Below are positions 1 to 7,821 of a stretch of DNA of 53,662 bases, in pieces. The stretch lies in the NCBI GenBank assembly GCA_022822325.1, contig JAJEBW010000023.1, forward strand, positions 1-53,662, in the 5' to 3' direction. Position 1 is the stretch's first letter; each line of letters opens with the position of its first letter. The position numbers and the translations under genes are program-made. The stretch comes from Gemmatimonadota bacterium (GTDB lineage Bacteria > Gemmatimonadota > Gemmatimonadetes > Longimicrobiales > Gaopeijiaceae). The notes beneath the pieces were generated by a model. The model saw nothing but the letters and a program-made list of their open reading frames with translations. It was not told the origin of the DNA and did not search any database.

Positions 1-136
1 CCATCTCAGCCGTCGCTGCCGCAAACTCGGACCCTCGACGCCCAATACCGGCCTTTCCGCACAACCCGGGCTGGTTGCCCGCCGCCACCAACATGCTCAA
101 GCGACTCTCCCCGGAAGCCCTTTTGTCCACGGCCTG

Positions 137-790
137 CTAGACACCGACACGATCGGGTCCCCAGATGTGCTTGTGAAGCTGCGTCTGGAGACGAATCGGC
201 AGGCCGCTCGCCAGAATCGCCTCGGCCAGCGCCTCCAATCCCTCAAGTCCCCACACCGGCGATACCAGCAGCGCGCGCAAACGCCCATCGCGCACGCGTC
301 TGTCAAGACCCTCCCTGCGGATCACCGAAACCGCCCAGTCGAAGTCCTCAAGGCCGTCCACTACGAACTTGACTTCGTCGCGAGCGGTCAGCCGATCGAG
401 GTTCGACCAGAGATTGCGGTCCGATTCTCCCGATCCGGGGCACTTGAGATCCATGATCCGGTGGACGCGGGGATCGAGGATGCCGATGTCGTACGCGCCC
501 GAGGTCTCGACGAGGACCGTGAAGCCGTCTTCGAGGAGGCGGGCGGCGAGGCGGGCGGCACCGGGCTGAACGAGAGGTTCCCCTCCGGTGATCTCCACGA
601 GGCGACACCGGCGATCCCGAACCTGTTTCACGATCTCGTCGATCTCCATGCGCCTGCCCCCGCTGAAGGCGTAGGCGGTGTCGCACCAGACGCAGCGCAG
701 CGGACATCCGGTCAGGCGCACGAAGGTACAGGGCAGACCGGCCCAGGTGGATTCCCCCTGAATCGAATGGAAGATCTCGGTGACGCGCAC
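137..790 (-). CDS. queE: 7-carboxy-7-deazaguanine synthase QueE (radical SAM)
   Basis: This enzyme turns 6-carboxytetrahydropterin into 7-carboxy-7-deazaguanine on the way to preQ0 and queuosine. The N-terminus has the family opening EIFHSIQGEST, followed by a CxxxCxxC cluster (C29, C33, C36) for the [4Fe-4S]/SAM site. An EITGGEP motif follows. The C-terminus (QTQLHKHIWG) is also typical of the family. I chose the GTG at 790 because it gives 217 residues, the normal family length, and has GGGGAGGA just upstream; a longer frame to 1156 is only an overlap with the next gene. It lies 26 bases after the 135-residue unknown gene and probably shares its transcript. No other queuosine gene is visible in the window. 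Confidence 0.93.
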   Translation of the reverse strand: MRVTEIFHSIQGESTWAGLPCTFVRLTGCPLRCVWCDTAYAFSGGRRMEIDEIVKQVRDRRCRLVEITGGEPLVQPGAARLAARLLEDGFTVLVETSGAYDIGILDPRVHRIMDLKCPGSGESDRNLWSNLDRLTARDEVKFVVDGLEDFDWAVSVIRREGLDRRVRDGRLRALLVSPVWGLEGLEALAEAILASGLPIRLQTQLHKHIWGPDRVGV

Positions 791-816
791 CGAATCCTCC
801 CCACCCGGCTTCCCCC

Positions 817-1224
817 TCACGCGGATCCCGCCTCTTCCCGCCCGGCCCCGGTTTCCCGGGACGCCTGCCGCACCACGGCCTCGTTCAGCAAACGCTGCAC
901 CTCGTGGAGCGACACGGCTCCCGCCCGGTCGACCACCGCTCTCCGGGTGGCGCCGCGCCACAGAAGCGGCGTCTCCAGGTGCCCGACGATTCCCACGCCC
1001 GTCCCCGCCCAGCGCGGAAAGACCAGGAATGCGGCCACCGGCGCGCGCAACTCTCCCGTCCGCTCGGTCTCGATCGAGACCGTGTAGGGAAACCCGTCGC
1101 AGGCCTCGAACGCGGGTGGCCGCTGGTGCACGGCCAAGTACCCCGCAAGGGTGCAATCGTCCTCCCCCGAACCCGCCGCCGCAACGGACGCTCCACCTTT
1201 CGCAGTCGGATCAGCCACGCGCAC
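817..1224 (-). CDS. conserved-looking hypothetical protein upstream of queE
   Basis: This 135-residue protein is not recognised with certainty. It has a compact core of about residues 24-120 with YLAVHQRPPAFEACDG, a stretch PYTVSIETE and AAFLVFPRWAGTG. It has no signal peptide or membrane segment. The ends are low-complexity (Gly/Ala-rich N-terminus, Arg/Glu/Ala-rich tail). The GTG start is preceded by AAAAAGGGG. It ends 26 bases before queE on the same strand, so the two are probably co-transcribed. That suggests, but does not prove, a link with deazapurine metabolism. A second in-frame GTG two codons later is an equally good start. Confidence 0.6.
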   Translation of the reverse strand: MRVADPTAKGGASVAAAGSGEDDCTLAGYLAVHQRPPAFEACDGFPYTVSIETERTGELRAPVAAFLVFPRWAGTGVGIVGHLETPLLWRGATRRAVVDRAGAVSLHEVQRLLNEAVVRQASRETGAGREEAGSA

Positions 1225-1332
1225 AACCCCTTTTTCCGATCGTCATCCTCGCGCAACCCCGAAGAGGGCCGCCAAGGCTGCCGCCGGACATTGACCTGCC
1301 ACGATAACACCTTCCAACCTGATGCTCCAGGG

Positions 1333-1341
1333 TATATCTTG
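1333..1341 (+). promoter_or_regulatory. candidate -10 element for a leaderless transcript (MDR gene)
   Basis: TATATCTTG stands six bases before the ATG at 1348, and no ribosome-binding site is visible in between. The hexamer TATCTT ends seven bases before the ATG, so transcription would start at or near the start codon. Similar TAnCTTG words precede other SD-less genes here. No convincing -35 element is seen. Confidence 0.35.
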
Positions 1342-1347
1342 CGAACC

Positions 1348-2457
1348 ATGAGAGCAGCAGTCTTTGACCGGCACGGCGGCCCCGAGGTCCTCTCCGTCGT
1401 CACGCTCCCCGATCCCCGGCCCGCTCCGGGCGAGGTCCGGATCCAGGTCGAGGCCTCGTCGCTGAACCATCTCGATCTTTGGATGCGGCGCGGTCTCCCG
1501 ATCAGGATTCCGATGCCGCACATCGGCGGTTCGGACTTTGCCGGAAGGGTCGAGAGCGTGGGCGCGGGCGTCAATCGGAGCTGGCTTGGCCGTCGCGTCG
1601 TCGTGGACCCTTCGCTGAACTACGAGTGGTACGAACGCGCGCGGCTGCCCGGAGACCGCACGTCGGCGCTCGAGATCATCGGGGAACACACGCAGGGGGG
1701 ATTTGCGGATTTTGCGATCGCGCCGGCCACGAATCTCCTGGCGGTCCCCGACGACATCTCCTCGGAGGTGGCAGCGGCGGGTGCGCTGGCCGGGGTGACG
1801 GCCTGGCACGGGCTCTTTGCGCGCGGCGGTCTGCAACCGGGCGAACGCCTCCTCGTCACCGGGGCCAGCGGCGGCGTCTCCACGATGGCGATTCAGTATG
1901 CGGCGGCGGCTGGCGCGGAGGTTTTCGCGATCACCTCTTCGGCCGAAAATGCGCGGCGGGTGCGCGACCTCGGCGCTCGCCACGTCTTCGACCGCAACGA
2001 GGTGGACTGGTCGAAGGAGCTGTACCGGGCAACGGGCAAACGCGGCGTGGATCTCTGTCTGGATTCGGTGGGCGAAGCGATCTGGCCCGAGCTGATGCGG
2101 GCGCTGGCCGTCGGGGGAAGACTGGTTTGCTTCGGCGCGACGACGGGCGCACGCGGGCAGCTCGATCTGCGGCTCCTCTTCTGGCGCAAGCTGACGATCA
2201 TGGGATCGACGATGGGCACCCCGGTCGATTTCCGCAGGGCCATGCAGGCGGTCTTCGTTGGAACCGCTTGTCCCCCATTGCATTCCGTGTTGCCGCTGAC
2301 GGATATCCGGCGCGCTCACGAACGCCTTGAGGCGGGCAGCGTCTTCGGCAAGATCGTGATCGTGCCCGGGTCGGTGGCGGATGGCCAGACGGTCCCCGGC
2401 GCGCGGAACGAGGAATCGGCAACCTGCGAATCCGGATCCGCAGCGCCCGGCAAATGA
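1348..2457 (+). CDS. zinc-free MDR family NAD(P)H oxidoreductase (quinone reductase-like)
   Basis: This 369-residue member of the medium-chain dehydrogenase/reductase superfamily probably reduces quinones, enones or similar substrates with NAD(P)H. An N-terminal GroES-like domain (FDRHGGPEVLSV, GSDFAGRVESVGAG) precedes a Rossmann domain with LLVTGASGGVS and GVDLCLDSVG. The structural-zinc lobe normally holding four cysteines is replaced by NYEWYERARLPGDRTS, and no catalytic Cys/His zinc set is visible, so it should be zinc-independent. About 20 polar residues trail after the core (GKIVIVPG). I start at ATG 1348, where the family sequence MRAAVFDRHGG begins; a longer frame to 904 is antisense to the upstream genes. 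It overlaps the next gene by four bases (ATGA). Confidence 0.88.
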   Translation: MRAAVFDRHGGPEVLSVVTLPDPRPAPGEVRIQVEASSLNHLDLWMRRGLPIRIPMPHIGGSDFAGRVESVGAGVNRSWLGRRVVVDPSLNYEWYERARLPGDRTSALEIIGEHTQGGFADFAIAPATNLLAVPDDISSEVAAAGALAGVTAWHGLFARGGLQPGERLLVTGASGGVSTMAIQYAAAAGAEVFAITSSAENARRVRDLGARHVFDRNEVDWSKELYRATGKRGVDLCLDSVGEAIWPELMRALAVGGRLVCFGATTGARGQLDLRLLFWRKLTIMGSTMGTPVDFRRAMQAVFVGTACPPLHSVLPLTDIRRAHERLEAGSVFGKIVIVPGSVADGQTVPGARNEESATCESGSAAPGK

Positions 2458-2768
2458 GGCTTCGCGAGGCCCAGGAGGCGGTGGACCGCTGGATCGGACG
2501 ATTCGAGGAGGGCTATTGGCCGCCGCTTGCGATCCTGGCCCGCCTGGTGGAAGAGGTGGGGGAGCTGTCGCGGGAGCTCAATCACCGCTTTGGCTCCAAA
2601 CCCAAGCGCAACGACGAGGCTTCCGCCGAACTGGAGCTGGAAATCGCCGATGTGCTCTTCGTCATCGTCTCGCTCGCCAACCAGCAGGGGATCGACCTGG
2701 AACGCGCCTTCGCCCGGGTGATGGAGAAGTACGAAGCGCGGGACGCCGAACGCTGGACCCCCAGGTGA
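2454..2768 (+). CDS. MazG-like nucleotide pyrophosphohydrolase
   Basis: A single-domain, 104-residue MazG-family protein expected to hydrolyse (d)NTPs or related nucleotides to monophosphate and pyrophosphate. The all-alpha metal site is visible as LVEEVGELSREL (E33, E34, E37) and, after a short loop, ELEIADVLF (E63, D66), matching the EExxE...ExxD signature. It resembles the short house-cleaning MazG-like proteins rather than two-domain E. coli MazG. Its ATG overlaps the MDR stop codon (ATGA), so translation is coupled. Substrate cannot be read from the sequence. Confidence 0.88.
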   Translation: MRLREAQEAVDRWIGRFEEGYWPPLAILARLVEEVGELSRELNHRFGSKPKRNDEASAELELEIADVLFVIVSLANQQGIDLERAFARVMEKYEARDAERWTPR

Positions 2769-2907
2769 TCCTGCGTCGCTGACCTGGTTGCTTGCAGTCC
2801 GGCCAGACTGAATCCTCGAAGTGCCCAACCCCCGGTCGCTCCGGCGAGGAAGGGCAGCGGCAGGTGCGGGGATAACGAATCCGGGGGATCGCCTGTCTCA
2901 CTGGATT

Positions 2908-3471
2908 ATGGAGAGCGGCGCGGAGACGGACGGAATTCTGGTTGAGCGGACAAGGCGGGGCGACAGCCGGGCCTTCGACCAGCTTGTCCGGCGGCATCTG
3001 CGGACGGCGCATGCCGTCGCCCGGTCAAGACTCGACAATCCGGAGGACGCCGACGATGTCTGTCAGGAGGCCTTCATTCGCGCGCTGGAGCGGATCGACG
3101 ACTGCCGCAATCCCGATGGCTTCCGTAGCTGGCTGCTCGCGATCGTACGGAACACCGCGCACAACCGCCGGGAGTACGAACGAGTGCGTCACGCCACGCC
3201 CATCGACACGGTGATCGCCCTGCCCTCGCGGGACGACCCCTTCGCCGATGCCCGCAACGCCGAACTCCGCGTCCACCTGACCGAAGCGATGAAGCACCTG
3301 ACCGAGCTTCAGCGGCGGGTGCTGGTCCTCTACGACCTGGAGGGCTGGAAGCACAGCGAAATCGCCCGTGAACTGGGTATCTCGACGGGATCCTCGCGGG
3401 TTCATCTTCATGTTGCGCGCAGGAACATGCGCAAGCGCCTTTCAAGCGACCTCGCACTCGGGAGTCTCTGA
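2908..3471 (+). CDS. ECF-type RNA polymerase sigma factor
   Basis: This 187-residue sigma-70 relative of the extracytoplasmic-function class directs RNA polymerase to a stress or envelope regulon. Region 2 is GDSRAFDQLVRRHL to DNPEDADDVCQEAFIRAL with the polymerase-binding helix. Region 4 is LTELQRRVLVLYDLEGWKH followed by SEIARELGISTGSSRVHLH, the -35-binding helix-turn-helix. There is no region 3. I prefer ATG 2908 because the conserved fold begins about ten residues later; a GTG at 2821 would add 29 unlike residues. It is followed after three bases by a membrane protein that may be its anti-sigma factor. Confidence 0.93.
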   Translation: MESGAETDGILVERTRRGDSRAFDQLVRRHLRTAHAVARSRLDNPEDADDVCQEAFIRALERIDDCRNPDGFRSWLLAIVRNTAHNRREYERVRHATPIDTVIALPSRDDPFADARNAELRVHLTEAMKHLTELQRRVLVLYDLEGWKHSEIARELGISTGSSRVHLHVARRNMRKRLSSDLALGSL

Positions 3472-3474
3472 CAA

Positions 3475-3918
3475 ATGAAGCACGTTCCGCCCACGACCGA
3501 CTCTGCGAAGATGGCGAAGGCACGACCAGCGAAGGGACCGCCCGGGTCCGCCGCAACCGGTTTCTCCTCGCCGCTCGCCCCGGAAGCCGACCCGGATCGC
3601 TGGCAGTCGCTGGTGGCCCGCATCAATGAGCGAGCCCGGCCCATCCTGGCGGCCCGCCGGAGGGAATCGGTCGCGGGCACGCTCGATGGATGGAGACGTC
3701 CCGTGCTGGCCGGCGCCGTCGCCCTCGCCGCGGCGGCCGTGGCGGTCCTGGTCCTGCTACCGGCGGCGAACGATGCGGCGGCCGAGCCCACGCTTTCGGA
3801 GGCCGTGGTGCCCTGGTCCGTTGCGGCCTGGGTGGAGACCGATCAGATGCCCGCCGTGGAGGAGCTGGTGCTGGCCGGAGAAGAGCTCGTGCCGACGGAA
3901 GAGGAGGACTGGCCATGA
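3475..3918 (+). CDS. putative single-pass membrane protein, candidate anti-sigma factor
   Basis: No family is recognised in this 147-residue protein. It has about 75 cytoplasmic residues rich in Pro, Ala and Arg, one transmembrane helix (about residues 77-97) and a short acidic outer tail ending ELVPTEEEDWP. The topology and the position three bases behind an ECF sigma gene fit an anti-sigma factor. No zinc-binding HxxxCxxC anti-sigma motif is present, so the role is inferred from context. The ATGA overlap with the following Spy-like gene makes a three-gene operon. Confidence 0.7.
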   Translation: MKHVPPTTDSAKMAKARPAKGPPGSAATGFSSPLAPEADPDRWQSLVARINERARPILAARRRESVAGTLDGWRRPVLAGAVALAAAAVAVLVLLPAANDAAAEPTLSEAVVPWSVAAWVETDQMPAVEELVLAGEELVPTEEEDWP

Positions 3919-4319
3919 CCCGGAGATCGTCCGCAATCGTTCTGCTGGGCGCGGTTTTTCTGGCCGGCGTCGTGACTGCCCTCGCTGTGTTGCGGCTCGC
4001 CGAAAACCGGCCCGACCGCCGCGACTTTCGCAGTGACCGCGTCCCCGAGAGGATGATCCGAACACTCGATCTGACGGAGGAGCAACGGGCCGCGATGGAG
4101 ACCGTCCTGGAGCGGAGGCGGGCGGCGGCCGAGGCGGTCATGGCCGAGATGCTGCCGACGCTTCGCAGCCAGATGGACTCGATGCACGCCGAGATCGAAC
4201 GGCTGCTCACACCGGAGCAACGAGAGCTTTTCCAGCGCTCTCTCCGCGAGGACCGGGAGCGGTTTCGGCGCGGCGGACGCCGGGGACCGCCCCCGCTGGA
4301 GGGACGCAGGCCGCGATAG
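3915..4319 (+). CDS. Spy/CpxP-like periplasmic protein
   Basis: This 134-residue protein has an N-terminal membrane or signal segment (about residues 6-26) and then an almost entirely helical, charged domain. Two LTxxQ-type motifs are visible, LDLTEEQRAAMETVL and LLTPEQRELFQ, about 50 residues apart, as in Spy, CpxP and related envelope-stress chaperones and sensors. The tail is Arg/Gly/Pro-rich. It is translationally coupled to the putative anti-sigma gene and probably belongs to the same envelope-stress unit. Whether it is released or stays anchored cannot be decided, since no clear signal peptidase site is seen. Confidence 0.75.
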   Translation: MTRRSSAIVLLGAVFLAGVVTALAVLRLAENRPDRRDFRSDRVPERMIRTLDLTEEQRAAMETVLERRRAAAEAVMAEMLPTLRSQMDSMHAEIERLLTPEQRELFQRSLREDRERFRRGGRRGPPPLEGRRPR

Positions 4320-4421
4320 CCCCCATTTGTCGCGTCGCGCGAGCCGTTCCCGGCTTCGGTTCGCCGGAGCTCCGAGCGCGACCCTTCTCTTTCCGGCCTT
4401 GGCCCCACGCCGCTTTCCGGG

Positions 4422-4428
4422 CATCTTG
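4422..4428 (+). promoter_or_regulatory. candidate -10 element before tdh
   Basis: CATCTTG lies eight bases before the tdh ATG and no ribosome-binding site is seen. A TTGGCC hexamer at 4399-4404 is 17 bases upstream of CATCTT and could be the -35. It resembles the TAnCTTG words before the other SD-less genes. Confidence 0.3.
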
Positions 4429-4436
4429 TCCGGGTC

Positions 4437-5426
4437 ATGAAACGAGTCCTCGTCATCGGCGCGGCCGGTCAGATCGGGTCGGAGCTGTCGGCCGCGCTAT
4501 GGAACCATTGCGGATCCGCCGCCGTTCTGGCCACCGACATCCGCGACCCGGCCACCTGGGGCGGGCGCACCGAGGCGCAAAGGCTGGACTGTCTCGACCG
4601 GGGGGCGCTCGCGCGTGCGGTCCGCGATTTCCGCGCCGACACGATCTTTCACCTGGCCGCGATCCTCTCCGCATCGGCCGAAGCGAATCCCCTGCTTGCG
4701 TGGCGGGTCAACATGGACGGGTTGCTGAATGTCCTGCGCGTCGCCGCCGCCCACCGTTGCCGCGTCTTTGCGCCGAGTTCGATCGCCGCCTTCGGGCCCG
4801 AGGCCCCCCGCGACCCCACTCCCCAGACCACCGTGCAACGCCCCTCGACGATGTACGGCGTGACCAAGGTGGCCGGTGAACTTCTCTGCGACTACTACCA
4901 CGCCCGCTACGGAGTCGACGCGCGCGGCCTGCGCTTCCCCGGACTGATTTCCTACCGGACGCCTCCCGGCGGCGGCACCACCGACTACGCGATCGAGATC
5001 TTCCACGCGGCGCTTGCGACCGGTCGCTACAACTGTTTCCTCCGGGCCGACACGCGCCTCGACATGATGTACATGCCGGATGCGACCCGGGCGGTCATCG
5101 AGCTCATGGAGGCCGCTCCGGAGCCGCTCCGCCATCGCAACGCCTTCAATGTGACGGCCATGCAGTTCACTCCCGCCGAACTCGCACGGGAAATTCGCCG
5201 GCACATCGCCGAGTTCCGCATCGACTACAACCCCGATCCGGTGCGCCAAGCCATCGCGGATTCCTGGCCCGACCGGCTCGACGACTCCGAGGCGCGCGCC
5301 CAGTGGGGATGGCGGCACCGCTACGACTTGCCGCGCATGGCGACCGCGATGATGCGCGGCCTCGCGCGAACAATGACCCATGACCGCGGCCGACTCCAGG
5401 CCATGACCGAGTCCGCCGGGAGGTGA
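4437..5426 (+). CDS. tdh: L-threonine 3-dehydrogenase, short-chain (GalE-like) type
   Basis: This enzyme oxidises L-threonine to 2-amino-3-ketobutyrate with NAD+. It is the extended-SDR form, not the zinc MDR form. The Rossmann motif GAAGQIG is at residues 8-14, the catalytic YxxxK appears as MYGVTKVAGE, and the stretch GLRFPGLISYRTPPGGGT followed by TDYAIEIFHAAL is characteristic of SDR threonine dehydrogenases. At 329 residues it is of normal length. The gene immediately downstream is kbl, the partner enzyme, nine bases away, which strongly supports the assignment over a generic sugar epimerase. Confidence 0.92.
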   Translation: MKRVLVIGAAGQIGSELSAALWNHCGSAAVLATDIRDPATWGGRTEAQRLDCLDRGALARAVRDFRADTIFHLAAILSASAEANPLLAWRVNMDGLLNVLRVAAAHRCRVFAPSSIAAFGPEAPRDPTPQTTVQRPSTMYGVTKVAGELLCDYYHARYGVDARGLRFPGLISYRTPPGGGTTDYAIEIFHAALATGRYNCFLRADTRLDMMYMPDATRAVIELMEAAPEPLRHRNAFNVTAMQFTPAELAREIRRHIAEFRIDYNPDPVRQAIADSWPDRLDDSEARAQWGWRHRYDLPRMATAMMRGLARTMTHDRGRLQAMTESAGR

Positions 5427-5435
5427 TGTCGATTC

Positions 5436-6677
5436 ATGCCAACCGATCGTCTCGTACCCGTGATCGAAGGACTGGTTGCCGAGATGGAGCGCCAGGGAAC
5501 CGCGAAGGGAGCGGAAATCGTCGTCCGCGAGGTGATCGCCGCCACACCGGAGCGGGGGCCGCGCTTTCTTCTGGAGGGACAGGGGACGAAACCCTTCATC
5601 CGCATGAACGCGAACTCGTACCTTGGCCTGAGCCTGCACCCGGCCGTGATCGAGGCCGAGGAAACGACCGCGCGCGCCATGGGGGCCGGGCCGGGGGCGG
5701 TGCGTTTCATCGCCGGGACCCATGCGCCGCATGTGGAGCTGGAAGCGGGCCTGGCCGCATTTCACGACCGCGAAGAGGGGATGATCTTCTCGTCGGCCTA
5801 CGCGGCGGTGGTCAGCGCGCTGGTCTCGCTCACCGATCGCAACACCTTCCTCCTCTCCGACGAACTCAACCACAACTGCATCATCAATGCCATACGGATG
5901 TCGCGGCCAGCCGGAAAGGCCATCTATCCGCACCTGGATCTGGCCGCCCTCGACCGCGAGCTGGCGGCGATCCGGGGCAGGGCGCGCCGGGTGGTGATCG
6001 TGACCGACGGAATCTTCTCCATGCGGGGCGATCACGCGCCCGTCGACGAAATCATGGCGATCGCCGCGCGCCACGACCCGGAGTTTCCCGAGAACGTCGT
6101 GGTGGTTGTGGACGACTCGCACGGGGTCGGCGCCTTTGGCGCCACCGGTCGCGGAACCGAGGAATACTGCGCAAGTCCGCCCTGCGACCTCCTGGTGGGA
6201 ACCCTCGGGAAGGCCTTCGGGGTGAATGGCGGCTACGTGGTGGCAAATCGTCCGCTGATTCGCTTCCTGCGCGAGTCCTCGCCTCTTTACATCTACTCCA
6301 ACCCGATCACGGCGGGCGAAGCGGCGGCAGCCACGGAATCCCTCCGGATTCTGACCGGTCCGGAGGGCGGGAAGCGTCTGCGTCGCCTTCATGACCTGAC
6401 GAAGCGCTTCGAGTCCGGGCTCCTCGAACGCGGCTTCGAGATCATCGTCGGCGATCACCCCATTGTGCCGATCATGGTGCGCGACACCGGACGAACCCGG
6501 GCGCTGGTTCGCGACCTCTTCGAGGCGGGCGTTCTCGCTACCGGACTGGCCTTCCCGGTCGTGCCGCGAGGGGACGAATCGATTCGTTTCCAGATCAACG
6601 CCGACCACTCGGAAGCGTGCATCAACGCCGTCCTGGAGGCGCTGTCGGCCTCTCCGAGCATCAGGGCCAGGGCGTGA
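5436..6677 (+). CDS. kbl: 2-amino-3-ketobutyrate CoA ligase (glycine C-acetyltransferase)
   Basis: A PLP-dependent alpha-oxoamine synthase that cleaves 2-amino-3-ketobutyrate with CoA to glycine and acetyl-CoA. Fold type I landmarks are NSYLGLSLHP near the N-terminus, DELNHNCIINAIRMS, VTDGIFSMRGDHAP, the cofactor DDSHGVGAFG and the PLP lysine in LVGTLGKAFGVNGG. At 413 residues it is slightly longer than E. coli Kbl. The SD GGGAGGTGA precedes the ATG. Directly after tdh it completes the two-step threonine degradation path. Its 3' end overlaps the convergent gene by 17 bases. Other family members (BioF, HemA) are excluded mainly by the tdh partner. Confidence 0.92.
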   Translation: MPTDRLVPVIEGLVAEMERQGTAKGAEIVVREVIAATPERGPRFLLEGQGTKPFIRMNANSYLGLSLHPAVIEAEETTARAMGAGPGAVRFIAGTHAPHVELEAGLAAFHDREEGMIFSSAYAAVVSALVSLTDRNTFLLSDELNHNCIINAIRMSRPAGKAIYPHLDLAALDRELAAIRGRARRVVIVTDGIFSMRGDHAPVDEIMAIAARHDPEFPENVVVVVDDSHGVGAFGATGRGTEEYCASPPCDLLVGTLGKAFGVNGGYVVANRPLIRFLRESSPLYIYSNPITAGEAAAATESLRILTGPEGGKRLRRLHDLTKRFESGLLERGFEIIVGDHPIVPIMVRDTGRTRALVRDLFEAGVLATGLAFPVVPRGDESIRFQINADHSEACINAVLEALSASPSIRARA

Positions 6678-7821
6678 CCGCAAGGGTGAACGAGATCGAG
6701 AAACGCTCGTAGTAGGCGCCGCTCACATTGGTCTCGGCCCTTGTCCATCCACCTTGCAGGGCGGCCCGAACGCCATTGTCGAGAAACCGCGTGATTCTGG
6801 CGGCGACGCTGGTGCTGTTGTCGGCTTCCTCGCCGGGCACAAGCGCCTGTTGCGGAGTGATGTAGCGCTTCGCCTTCCAACTGCCGGTCAGGCGAATCTG
6901 GTTGGACTCGCCCAGGTCGAAGACGAGCTCCGTGTCGAGGGTGGCCGCGTTGTATTCGACGCGCCGCGAGTTGGAACGGCTGCGGATCCCGCTTCCCGTC
7001 AGCTCAAGCTGGAATCCCCGTGTTTCGAGTTGGTTCAGGGTGATTCGACCCCCGATCTGAAGGGCGTTGTCGCGTCGCAGAAGTCCAAGTCCCTGCTTGG
7101 GGTATGCGAGGTACCGGTAGGCGCCGAAGGCCGCAATCTCCGAACGATCATAGGTGTTGGGCGCTCCCGGAAAGTGCTTGACCGCACCCAGCTCCGCAGC
7201 CAGCTCCTGCCGGTCGAGCAGATCGAGCGCGGGAAGAACCTCGGGCCGGGCAAAATCCCGAATCTCGCCGCTCACCTGGCCATAGCCGTGGAAGGTGGGC
7301 CGGAAGGGACGATCGTAGCGCACAGCCATCGAACCGGAGCTGAATCCGGGGGGGAGGTAGATGGGAAGGGGCGGCCGGTCGGCAATGTGGCGGGCATCCA
7401 CCGTGGGCCGGATCGTGAGGCTTCCGCCGCCAAACTGCTGGCCGTAGTCGCACTGCACGCGGCCGGACAGATCGCGGGGGGCGTAGTTGCGGAGCTTGAA
7501 GCCACTGGTGACGAACTGGCGCATGCCGCCGTTGACGGCGCATCGCAGCGAGCGCTCGGGGGTGGCCAGGACGATCAGGGTGCCGCGCATGCCCATGTCG
7601 CCCACCCCGGCAAAGGCGCTCTCGGTGGAATCGATCTGAGGAACGGTGATCGCGGAGAAATCCCTGCTTCCGTACATCTCGGTGGCAATTCCCATGCTGG
7701 CGGTAAGGTTCTCCATGCGGAGCTGCGCCGTCGCCGGTCGCGACGGACCGGGTAGCGCCGCCGCCGCCGCCACCCCGAGGATCGCCGGGGCGCACCTCCG
7801 CGTTTTCCAGTCGAGTTTCAT
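6661..7821 (-). CDS. putative outer-membrane beta-barrel protein of the two-component operon
   Basis: This 386-residue exported protein is not assigned to a known family. A Sec-type signal peptide ends near residue 33 (ATAQ). The rest alternates polar and hydrophobic residues, with repeated beta-strand-like segments such as GGRITLNQLETRGFQLELTG, QIRLTGSWKAKRYI and a C-terminal ERFSISFTLAVTPWP. That pattern and the aromatic-rich end fit an outer-membrane barrel, though the last residue is Pro rather than Phe. Its ATG overlaps the stop of the coiled-coil gene by four bases, making it the last gene of the sensor-regulator run. It ends inside the 3' end of kbl on the other strand. Confidence 0.72.
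   Translation of the reverse strand: MKLDWKTRRCAPAILGVAAAAALPGPSRPATAQLRMENLTASMGIATEMYGSRDFSAITVPQIDSTESAFAGVGDMGMRGTLIVLATPERSLRCAVNGGMRQFVTSGFKLRNYAPRDLSGRVQCDYGQQFGGGSLTIRPTVDARHIADRPPLPIYLPPGFSSGSMAVRYDRPFRPTFHGYGQVSGEIRDFARPEVLPALDLLDRQELAAELGAVKHFPGAPNTYDRSEIAAFGAYRYLAYPKQGLGLLRRDNALQIGGRITLNQLETRGFQLELTGSGIRSRSNSRRVEYNAATLDTELVFDLGESNQIRLTGSWKAKRYITPQQALVPGEEADNSTSVAARITRFLDNGVRAALQGGWTRAETNVSGAYYERFSISFTLAVTPWP

Noticed and set aside
1..140. A plus-strand frame from the left edge ending at TAG 138-140 (about 45 codons, ending LKRLSPEALLSTAC), and a minus-strand frame from ATG 94 off the left edge
   Set aside because: Either could be a gene end or start cut by the edge, but neither shows a known family and they cannot both be real; too little sequence to decide.
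1804..1820. TGGCACG followed by TTTGC, like a sigma54 promoter
   Set aside because: Spacing is two bases too long and it lies inside the MDR coding region.
4497..6683. A 728-codon frame antisense to tdh and kbl
   Set aside because: It lies across two well-supported enzymes; its translation has the His/Gly/Arg/Asp-rich look of an antisense frame in GC-rich DNA.
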